Source: Poa pratensis (lineage: Eukaryota; Streptophyta; Magnoliopsida; Poales; Poaceae). Taken from it: a stretch of 64,000 nucleotides of DNA. Under the pieces are notes generated by a model. The model was not told the DNA's origin and made no database searches. It was given only the letters and a program-made list of their open reading frames with translations. A program made the translations under genes and the position numbers. The stretch spans positions 26,014,058-26,078,057 of the forward strand of contig CAMZMU010000071.1 of the NCBI GenBank assembly GCA_947311845.1. Direction: 5' to 3'. Position 1 is the first letter of the stretch; each line of letters starts with the position of its first letter. Shown here one piece after another: positions 35,101 through 44,400 of the stretch.

Positions 35101-35621
35101 TATGGAATCAACAAAGTGTGGATGGCGGATAGACTAACTAGAAGAAGTTGGCCAAATTGTGGTCTTTGTCAACTTTGCAAGCGCAAACCGGAGACCGCGA
35201 CGCACCTCATTTTCAAGTGTAGATACTCTCTTCGTGTTTGGCGTGGCCTATAAGAGTGGCTTGGCTTTGTGGATTTCGACACCTCCCAATGAAGTTCCTA
35301 CGCTACGGTCAAAGATTGGTGGTGCACCATTTTCGGAACCAATGGGTCTCGGCGACACGGTCCATCCTCCTTGATCCTTCTCACCGCTTGTGAGATTTGG
35401 AATGAAAGAAATTGAAGAGTGTTCCGAAAGGTGGCCTTCATGCATTTGTCGGTGCTAGATAGCATTAGGAAAAGTGCCGCTCTTTAAAGTGTTGCCGGGG
35501 CAAAACATTTGGGCAATATCATGCCAAGAGAGTAAAACCTTGTACCCAAGCTCCGGCTTACGCTAGCCGTAACATAAATTCTTCTTAATAAATGAAATAG
35601 GCAAAGTTCTTGCCTTATTTT
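35101..35621 (+). pseudogene. LINE fragment: zf-RVT region and 3' end
   Basis: The reading begins KVWMADRLTRRSWPNCGLC near 35115 and continues CQLCKRKPETATHLIFKCRYSLRVW, the Cys/His signature of the zinc-binding domain downstream of plant LINE reverse transcriptases. Several stops interrupt it (near 35250, 35285 and 35415). The 3' end reads CTTCTTAATAAATGAAATAG..CTTGCC, the style of a LINE tail, with A-rich sequence after it. It is an old 5'-truncated copy. Confidence 0.7.
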
Positions 35622-35716
35622 AAAAAGAAAACGCCCAAAACTGGAGTGCCGAATTGACGATCTCCCAGCGTGGCAACAAACGACCCACCAAAAGAGTGTG
35701 GCGTGATCGATATATA

Positions 35717-35806
35717 TTCTCTCCGTCTCAAAATAAGTGTCTTAAATTTGCCTAAAAAATGGATGTATATAGGCAAATTTAAGACACTTATTTGGGACTG
35801 AGGGAG
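35717..35806. mobile_element. Stowaway MITE (90 bp)
   Basis: TA flanks it at 35715-35716 and 35807-35808. The arms TCTCAAAATAAGTGTCTTAA.. and the complementary ..TTAAGACACTTATTTGGGA form a near-complete hairpin, and the end reads CTGAGGGAG. The compact size and AAATAAGTGTC arms match the short hairpin Stowaway families of wheat and barley. Confidence 0.9.
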
Positions 35807-35927
35807 TACATATATATACACTCGTGTGGTATAACCGACGTGGCATCTCTGCGTCATATTCATGCATATTTTACGCAAATAAACTGAGCACGTGGTACCA
35901 AAAATCAGCGTGTATATTCCGGGGGAC

Positions 35928-35973
35928 AAATTTTCTCAAAGTCGTTTCGCAAAAAAAAATTCTCTCAAAGTCG
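35928..35973 (+). mobile_element. Poly(A)-only retroposon insertion with 17-bp target duplication
   Basis: AAATTTTCTCAAAGTCG (35928-35944) and AAATTCTCTCAAAGTCG (35957-35973) flank a 12-nt insert, TTTCGC plus six A. Direct repeats around a tail are the mark of target-primed reverse transcription; only the tail was copied. Confidence 0.7.
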
Positions 35974-36563
35974 TAATGGTCATGTACGTACACGGCCCAC
36001 ACGTACATACACTACACGATCGATTGGTGAAACGTTTGCGTCACGAGGCCGGATGATTCATATGCATCTAGCGTATCGGGGGTAGGGGCCGACGTGATGA
36101 AACGGCCAACAGGCGCGAAATGTTCATCAATCCCGCCGTGGCCGTGCCCACCGATCGGTGGAAGCGGGAAGGAACACCCGAATAATCTAGTTAGGGGATG
36201 TGTAAGACAGATTTATTTTAACCGTGCCATGTAATTTGCTTATATCAATGAAATAAGACGTACAATAGTTATTTTCAGTCTTCTCTATAGTAACCTACGT
36301 TCCAAAATAGTGGTGAGAGAGGTTGTTATTAAGTGATCATCTCTTATCTAAGGGAAGATAACCATCTTTTTTTTTCCTTCTCTCTATTTTAACTCAGCAA
36401 TTATCCTACATGACGAAGTTAAGATACCACCACCATTGTACATGCTCTCAGACACAATATATGCGTGTCGGAACGATGCATTTTGGTGACGCGCACGGCA
36501 CATTGACGTGTGCTACGCTAATAGCCTACTCGTGCTTGTTTGGTCCGGCACAAACCATGCATA
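35974..36563. other. Non-genic DNA
   Basis: No gene, RNA or complete repeat recognised. Confidence 0.45.
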
Positions 36564-36811
36564 CTCTCTCCATGCACATTTATTTTTCGTTCTCTGTTTA
36601 GTCAAACTAAAACTTTGTAAAATATTATTAAATAGATAGAAAGAAATCTCAACATCTACAATATAAATTTAATAGAATCATCATACAACATTTTATTATT
36701 ATACAAATTTGATATTATAGATGTTGATGTTTTTTCGTATATGCTTGGTCAAAATTTTAAAAGTTTGACTTAAAGCCAAAACGCGGCAAAAATAAAAATG
36801 GAGGGATGGAG
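36564..36811. mobile_element. Stowaway-like MITE (248 bp)
   Basis: The left end CTCTCTCCATGCACATTTATTTTT pairs with the right end AAAAATAAAAATGGAGGGATGGAG. TA flanks it at 36562-36563 and 36812-36813. The interior is AT-rich and has pairing arms such as ACATCTACAAT / ATAGATGTTGATG. It has no coding. Confidence 0.8.
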
Positions 36812-37139
36812 TAGTATCATAAATTCATAATCTAGTACTCATAATGCATGCTGCTGTTTTAGTAAGGACCTTTATGTTGCATAATATCACAGTATCTTAT
36901 TGCTACTTTATGTATTTATTTGAAAAATCTCAAATAAAAAGTTGTGAACATGATCTATTTCTTATTTATCTGCTCGTTATGGACTCGGACCGGGATTTCC
37001 TGTAACCGTGATTACCGGACAAGATTATCAATCAAAATTTGAAATTCAAACTTGAAACGGTAAAATAAAAACCATTTTAGGAGGAAGAGTTTGGCCCAAT
37101 TCAAACGATACGGAATTTTATCCAGGTGAACTCAAATAG

Positions 37140-37470
37140 CTGATACGCATTGTTTTATGACCGAACTTCATAGGGGCTGGGAGAATTGCAGGAATTGTCC
37201 TCTTTGCAATCAAGTGCAAGAATCGGCGGCTCATCTTATATTAAAATTTCATTTTTTTTCACAAGTATTTGGAACGAGATCCTTTCTTGGTGTGGTTGCC
37301 ATCGTTCTGGAAATTTGGGCCATTGAAATTTTGTCAACGAATGGGGACAAAGCTTGGTCAAGATCATGGTGTCGCTAGAAAGGACATGATCGTGCTTGTC
37401 TCTTAGGAGGTATTGGAAGGAGTGCAACAAAAGGATTTTTCGACATGTTGTCACAGAAAACAGAATGCCG
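37140..37470 (+). pseudogene. LINE fragment: zf-RVT region
   Basis: The reading WENCRNCPLCNQVQESAAHLILKF near 37180-37250 is a recognisable LINE zinc-binding (zf-RVT) signature with one Cys replaced. It is followed by frame-shifted traces (FGTRSF, KILSTNGDKAWSRSW). It is an older, shorter relic than the one at 35101, with no clear tail. Confidence 0.55.
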
Positions 37471-38344
37471 AGAATACTGCCAAGTTATGATGAGATTTAG
37501 TGATGATCACTCTCTTTCAGCGAGTGATGATCAATCTTGGATGGAAGACAACAGAGTCCATGGTAGAATGAAAAAAAATACCCGACAAAGATGGAAGCGG
37601 CATATCCTTAAATATCATCTACACACGTCACCATGTTAGTAGAGTTAACTTTGTTTCTCCAAACAAGACGTATACTTTTAGTCAAAAGTCAAAGTAATTT
37701 AAACTTGATCTATTTTATAGATAAAAATATGGACATTACAAGATTTATTAAACATAATATAAGTATAATTTTCGTTGGGTCTACTGAAATTAATTTGATA
37801 TTCTAAATATTTATGATTTTGTCTATATGATTGGTCAAACATAGTATATGTTGATTTTTTACTTAATTTGTACGTCTTATTTTGAAAAATGGATAGTGTA
37901 TAATCACCATACAAGTCCATAATATTCGGCCTACTTCACTCATGGTAGTAGCTGAGGGTAAGCCTCTTTATTTAGCTCTCCGCATACACCTGCTCACTCT
38001 GATCTCAAAAGACTGTCGCAACTTGTACGTAAGATTTGCAGTGGTCAGTTCATTCGCAGCGACATGTTTTATGATCGGAGGGAGTATTATCTATACATAT
38101 CTTATCAGCTACTAGCACATTATGGGACTCAAACACAGTTCGATTTACACTACACAGTACGTTGATTGGGCATTCATTCCTGCTACAAGTCCTGACTGAA
38201 TTGTGCTGTGGGAGTGTTGGACAATCATTAAACCAGAGCCAATAATCCGACCGATCGAGGCGACAAGATCATTGAGATATCTAGCCAAGGATCAAGATCA
38301 GGTACGTAGCCAGTAGCCACAGCAATTCTATTCGAGCTATACGT
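37471..38344. other. AT-rich non-genic DNA with a MITE end fragment
   Basis: No gene is seen. CGGAGGGAGTA at about 38074-38086 is an isolated Stowaway right end whose left partner is not recognisable. Confidence 0.45.
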
Positions 38345-38393
38345 AAATCTAGTGGAGCACTTCGTTTCAAAAAAAAAAAAAATCTAGTGGAGC
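38345..38393 (+). mobile_element. Poly(A)-only retroposon insertion with 14-bp target duplication
   Basis: AAATCTAGTGGAGC occurs at 38345-38358 and 38380-38393 around a 21-nt insert, ACTTCGTTTC plus an A run. The perfect direct repeat and the tail identify a target-primed insertion that kept almost nothing but the 3' tail. Confidence 0.78.
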
Positions 38394-39383
38394 CCACGGC
38401 ATTCTCGCATGTGGATGTGGGTACAGCTCGGCCACCAGCTGCTAGGTGTCCACGGTAGGGTCCCTGACAGGTCACGCCGAATACATCATAATACATGCTG
38501 AACTTATGGAAGCAACAGCAACCTAATTAAAAATTATGATGAGAAACGCCATCATCGTCGTTTTAACTCGGTAATATAGTCGACCTGCTGTAGTGATCAA
38601 TCGGTTGATGTTGCTACACAAGGAGTCTTCATGATTTTGCATATTATTCCTTTTGCTTTATAGATTAGTCTTGTATCTAAATTTTCTTTGCAAATACTAC
38701 TACATAAAACACCCACTGCAGTAACGTTTGTCATATCAGAATCGGACATCGATAATAAACCTTCATCCGTAGTGAGAACACTGTCCCGTAGTTATCCGCG
38801 GGACAGTCATCCCACCTCCAAAAGAAGAACAAGAAGAAAACAGCCGCAAAACTTCAGAGAGCTCAATCTTATCATAAACGCAAAGCCCCTTCTATTTTTT
38901 TAATTTGATTTCCAAAAGGATTTTTGACTCCATCTCATGAGAAGCTCTTTATCTAATTATATATGCAAAAGGTTTCCCCGAGGAATGGTTCTCATGGATT
39001 TCAACCCTAAACTCCTCTAGTCCATCGGATGATAGTAGACATTACATTTAAGAAAATAAATAAATGATACCATATTGAACATTCAGGACATAAAAACCTG
39101 CCATCATTGGACGCCCTCACTCATCCACCACTATCAACCGTCCATCTTGTGCCATATTCATTCATATTTCCATCAAAATGGTAATCACCATATCTACCCA
39201 TGGTAAAATTGGTGGTATCTTCTAAGGCCCACGCGCCGCATATTGTTTGCATGCTAACTTCCATCTATCTTCCTTTTCTTTTTGGAGGTTTCCATCTACT
39301 GTACATGCCTATGTTCCTGTTCGTGGACATATCAACTCTGATTTTGAAATCCCCCAACTCTTACATACCCACCGACTAGCTAG
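38394..39383. other. Non-genic DNA
   Basis: No gene, RNA or complete repeat recognised. Confidence 0.45.
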
Positions 39384-39385
39384 TA

Positions 39386-39480
39386 CTCCCTCCGTTTCAA
39401 ATTAAATCACTTGCTATTTACATGTTTAGATACATCCACATGTGGTGGATAGCAATTCATCTAATTTAGAACGGAGGGAG
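39386..39480. mobile_element. Stowaway MITE (95 bp)
   Basis: Starts CTCCCTCCGTTTCAAATTA and ends TAATTTAGAACGGAGGGAG, with TA at 39384-39385 and 39481-39482. The inner arms pair around a CACATGTGG centre. Confidence 0.93.
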
Positions 39481-39488
39481 TATAAGTA

Positions 39489-39630
39489 CTCCCTCCGTAT
39501 CAAAATTTTCTACACACATTTATCTAGACATGTTTTAGTGCAAGGTTCATGTGAATCTTGCACTAAAATATGTCTAGATACATGTGTATATAAAGTAGGT
39601 AGAGAGTCTTATATTTTGATACGGAGGGAG
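39489..39630. mobile_element. Stowaway MITE (142 bp)
   Basis: Starts CTCCCTCCGTATCAAAAT and ends ATTTTGATACGGAGGGAG, with TA at 39487-39488 and 39631-39632. Long inner arms pair (ATCTAGACATGTTTTAGTGC / GCACTAAAATATGTCTAGAT). It lies 8 bp from the preceding MITE but belongs to a different family. Confidence 0.95.
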
Positions 39631-40283
39631 TAGAAGATAAGCCTATATGGTCATGTGTTATTGAAACTCCAAATGGAGCACGAGCTCTCAGGAACCCTTT
39701 ATTTTCAAAAACATGAGACAATATTTTAAATTTTCACAATATAAAAAATTCTGGATGTAGTCAAAAGCATACAAATTTTTCATGAGCTTTGTATTCTAGA
39801 CTATATAAAATATAAATATGTGGATCTCAATATCGTGACTAGTGCACATTTCAAAACTCTGAAAGTTATCCGATTTTCTTATTTTTCTGTAGCCCATACT
39901 ATAAAAAATCATACTGAGATTTCACACGTTTGTAGAATACATCATTGACAACAATGAGATTTTTTTTTCTAGAACTTCTTTTTTGATTATTTTCTAAACA
40001 TTCCGAAACATGTAAAATACGCTCTTCATTTTTTAAATAAATAAAGGGCTTCTCGTTGCCAGGGAGCCATTTGTGCGCACTCCACGTGTTATTATCTGTA
40101 TATGATCACTCACTATCGTTGTGCTTATAATGGGCACATCATGTATCGTTGGCCAACATGCATGGTGTCGCATGCATGCATGTTGCATGACCTTTTGGAT
40201 AGGGCACTCGTATGCTCAAAGTTAGTACAACACGGAAAAGTCTAAGTTGCACTTTACTTAGACATAACAAAATCACCAACATA

Positions 40284-40750
40284 TGTGTAAGTTGCACTTT
40301 TAGAAATGAACATAGACATAACAATATTTCACACAACATAGGTAAAAATATGTTTTAATTTCTCGTAATTCTACTGCTCATTAGACGCTTTTCTGGTTTC
40401 GGATAATTCATTCTCAGCTGGTAAAAAATAGTGCAAGTTACTCCAAGTTGAAGAGCAAATTTTGCGTGTTCACAGATTCAAAAAGAGATTAGAGTTATAA
40501 TTTCGGTTATGTTGAAGTTAATTTGAAGTAAGCTTACGCAGAGTTCAAACATTTTCTTACGTGTAAGTCGATTCAGACACTTCTATGGAAAAGTGTAAGT
40601 TGCACTTTTAGAAATCAACTAGACATAACTAAATCTCAGAGAACATAGGTAAACAAAAAACATAGGTAACCAAAAATGTTTTATTTTTTCGAATTTTACC
40701 GCTCACTAGACGCTTCTCTGGTTTAGGAGAATTCATTCGTAGCTAGATTT
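40284..40750. repeat. Diverged tandem duplication (about 310-bp period)
   Basis: A block beginning GTGTAAGTTGCACTTTTAGAAAT at 40284 recurs at 40594. Both copies continue through ACATAGGTAA, a TGTTTTA run and TAGACGCTT-TCTGGTTT, then a TTCATTC block. The copies have diverged by substitutions and small indels. The unit starts have an additional partial match near 40240. Nothing coding is seen. Confidence 0.65.
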
Positions 40751-40789
40751 TGCCCGGACAGAAAATTTTAAACTACTGAGCGCGGCGGT

Positions 40790-41170
40790 CTATAGTGTTA
40801 GTTTAGGGCTTAGTGGATTGTCCTTAATACCGGGCGTGGTGCGAAGGGTCTTTCGTGCGAAAGCTCAGCACTTTGGTGGCAATGGCGGCCATGCCTGCTG
40901 GTATGGTTACCCTCCTGGGGACGCTGTTGCGGGTTCCTTCGACGCGTGACCGTGGGTCTCGACGACGGCGACGTGTCACGTTGTTACCCTCTTGGGGCGT
41001 CGTCGTGGAGCTCCGATGACCCATGGACGTGTTCCGGTGTTTTTCGGTGGCAAGTTGGGCTCTCCTTGTTTTTATTTCTTATCTTTCATGTGCTTTGTAA
41101 GAAACTAAGAGGTTCCTCTCATATCGGTTCGACGTTGTGGTTTTATTTATAAAGCGGGGCAGCTACTGCC
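40790..41170 (+). repeat. Possible LINE 3' untranslated remnant
   Basis: This moderately GC-rich stretch ends TTTTATTTATAAAGCGGGGC, in the style of LINE 3' ends in grasses. Within it, two related blocks (GGTTACCCTCCTGGGGACG near 40906, TTGTTACCCTCTTGGGGCG near 40981) suggest an internal duplication. No coding part, tail or target duplication was confirmed. Confidence 0.3.
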
Positions 41171-41350
41171 TGTTTCGAGTTCAGGGCTTAGGTACGGGAC
41201 AAGGACGTACGACACCCCACGACCCACATGCAATTCGTGCTAACGTCCAATTTCGTCCACAAAATCAAATCCCCTCCCTGACCAGCTCTTTTGACTGTTT
41301 GCCCTTCTTTCCCTGATCGATCTGCCTCCGCGTCGCCACGCATCGCTACA

Positions 41351-41356
41351 TATAAA
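41351..41356 (+). promoter_or_regulatory. TATA box of the DUF1005 gene
   Basis: TATAAA lies 84 bp upstream of the start codon at 41440, within a GC-rich leader. The position fits a plant core promoter with a short 5' untranslated region. Confidence 0.65.
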
Positions 41357-41439
41357 CCCGCGCGCGCAGGGAAAGCCTAGACATCAATCCGGTACGTAGC
41401 ACCTGTCGGTTGATCGAGCTCGAGCTTGCGGCAACGCAA

Positions 41440-44400
41440 ATGGACCCATGCGCCTTCGTCCGCCTCACCGTGGACCAGCTCCTCCTCAAGCTCCCCGCCG
41501 TGCCGCGCCCCAGCTCCGGCGCCGCCGGCGTGCACCCCTCCACGTCCCCTTGCTTCTGCACGATCCACCTCCACGACCAGCCCTCCTCGCTCGCCCGCAC
41601 CGCCCCGCTGCCCCTAGCCAACGCCTGCTTCCCCGGCGGGGCCGGTGGCCCCGTCGTGCTCAGCCTCGACGCCGCCGCGGTGCAAAGGCTCTCGGGCCGC
41701 GCCGCCGAGCTCGTGTTCACCGTGCACGCGGGCAAGCCGACGGGGAGCGCCGGCTGCGGCGTGGGCGCCCGCCGAGCGCTGGGCAGGGTCCGCGTGGCCG
41801 TCGACGTGGCGCGCGCCGCGGCGGGGGAGACCGTGGTGGCGCGCGACGGGTGGGTGGACGTCGGGAAGCCTGCGTCGGCCGCGCGCGCAGATCCACATGT
41901 TCGTGAGGGCCGAGCCCGACCCGCGATACGTCTTCCAGTTCGATGGCGAGCCGGAGTGCGGGCCCGTGGTGTACCAGGTGCCCGGTGGAGGCGCCGGCGG
42001 CGGGCAGCGCCAGCCAGTCTTCACCTGCCGGTTCAGCGCCGGCCGGAGGGCAGCAGCTAGGACCAGGTTGGTGGCATGTTAAATATGCATGCATCCTCCA
42101 TTTACTTGCTAAGTTATAGCCATTTCGTTCTTGTGCTCACAGTCAGTGTGTCATATGAAGCATATTTCGGCGCTAAGCGAGAATCAGAAATTTATTGGAT
42201 TTGAAACCGAAACGAACCACTCAAGTACATTATATCATGTATCAAAAAAAAAAGTACATTATATCATGTCAAGATACAATATAATGGTCTGCCCAGGTTT
42301 ATCTAGAGGGATTTTACAGCAACTCAGGTTTTAGTGAAGTTAACAAATGTGCAAAAAACACTCTTCTATTTGGGGAAGAAAGGTAGCACAGGTTAAGTGA
42401 CGCGAATCTAGGTTGTGCACCTCTCTTCGTAGAAGACTTCAAGAGAATTCCACCTATTTTCATTTAGTACAACCTTCGATCCATATTAATGGCCTCAACT
42501 TTATCTAGATACGGAGGGAGTACCTTTTTTTTGGAATACTTTTCTTTTCTTCCGCCCATCATCCTTTGCATTATTGGATGCCAGCTCGTAGATGCCTTTT
42601 ACGGATAGTACATGTCATACCACGTATCGGTAATGGCATAATCACCTGATAAAAATATTGCAGCATCCATATGCAGCTAGGCGTTTTCATTAAGTTAGTG
42701 TGGCATAGTATTGGCATGGCAGATCCATGGGGCATTTCTTCTTCGATTGAATTGGGCAGAATACCAACAGGGTACTAGCTAGTCGCAATCGACGCCACTG
42801 TTCACAAAAGCTTCCGAGAGTAAAACAACTCCAGAATATGTTATCCTTTGCTATCTGACCAGCTGTCAAGTTTGGTTTCATGCATCAGAACCTTCACTCT
42901 CAGTGCAGCTCAGATCCACATCGACTTATGTGTTATATATACGTGCTTAAGGGCACCTCCAACGGCGTGGCGCAAACGGACACCGAAATTGGTCCGCTTT
43001 TGTCCGTTTGGGGGTGGACCGCGGACAAGGAGAGGGTTTGGGGTGGGGTGGCTCCAACGGCGTGGCGCATAGTTAAATAAAAAAGAAAACGAAAATTAAT
43101 TTACATAAAATAGGTAGCAAGGGCCCCACGGGCCAGTGACACAAAATGTATAAAAAAAAGAAAATAAACCCTATTGTCGCTGGGTTAGGGGAGGGGCGGC
43201 GCCGCCGGAGCTGCCGACGCCGCGGCCAAGAGCTCGTCGTGGCCGCTTAAGCGTCGTCATCCGAGAGGATGATGTACGGCGGCACCTCGTAGAGGTGCGC
43301 CGGCGGCCCTTGTGGCGGTGACGTGGGCGGCGCCTCGGGCTCTTGCGGCCATGCCGGTGCGGGCTGCCACGCCGGTGCATCGGCAGGATCACGCCACGGT
43401 GACCACGGCGCTTTGCGGAGTCCCTAGGCCGCCGCCTCCTCGTTCTGCTGCCGGTTCCAGGCCTCCGCCTCCTCCTGGCGACGCTAGGCCTCCGCCTCCT
43501 CCTGGAGGGCCCAGGCCTCCTCCTCCCGCTGCTGCCGGAGTGCCTCCGCCGCAGCCTCCGCCGATGCCCGGAGTGCCTCCCCGATGCCAGGCCACTGGCC
43601 AAGCTCCTCCAGATTGGAGGCGTCCAGGGCAGCCTGGAGGGCGGCATCGTCGTCATAGGCAGCGGACGGCGCGGCATCGGCGGCCTCCATCTTCACCGCT
43701 CCCATCGGCGCGTCGTCGTCGCTCGATCCGAAGTCGAAGTCGACGTCAGACTCCTCCGGCTCGTCTTCCTCCTCCACGGGCTGGTAGCCGGCCGGTGCTT
43801 CGCCCGCGAAGGCCTGCCGGCGGCGCTGGTCGTGCTCGAGCTCGAACCACCGATCCCAGAGCGGCGAGTTGATTGCGTACGCTGGGTCGTGGACAAGATC
43901 GGCCGGGAGGAAGCTCCAGCGGCGTAGGATCTCATCCGTGCGCGCCCTGCCGGAGCACGGGATGGCCGGCACGGCACACGGCGGTTGTTCAGATGCCAGC
44001 CATGTGGGAGATGCGCATCACCCCACGGCAGGGGCGCTTGCACATCCCAGTACATCTCCGTGACGTCCTTGGAGACGCGCGCTCGCTGGGCACGGCGGCG
44101 GGCGTTGCGGGCTGCACGGAGCTCCTCACGGCGGCGTCGGAGGTCGGCCGGGCGCGCGCGAGCTGCTGGCCTCCGCATTGTGGCGGCCCTTGAAGAACCA
44201 GGCGGCCTTCTTCATGGTGGCAGGCGACGGGGCGGCGGCGGCTAGGGTTTGGAGTGGACTGGAGTGGGGTGCGGTGGTGGGGAACAGATAGGGTCCCCAT
44301 TAAAAAGGACCGAGCGACGTGGCCAAAGCGGCCACAGTCGCTGCCAGGCGGGCCAGGGGCGGACTCGGGAGGACACGTGCCGTGTCCACGGCTGGACCAA

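Noticed and set aside
41448..42094. Several other long frames over DUF1005 exon 1, on both strands
   Set aside because: They are shadows of a GC-rich exon. Only the frames with family motifs were used.
43171..43677. A 168-codon Arg/Pro-rich frame in the Harbinger-like element
   Set aside because: It is out of frame with the acidic, Glu/Gln-rich reading that continues from the recognisable N-terminal blocks, so it is a shadow.
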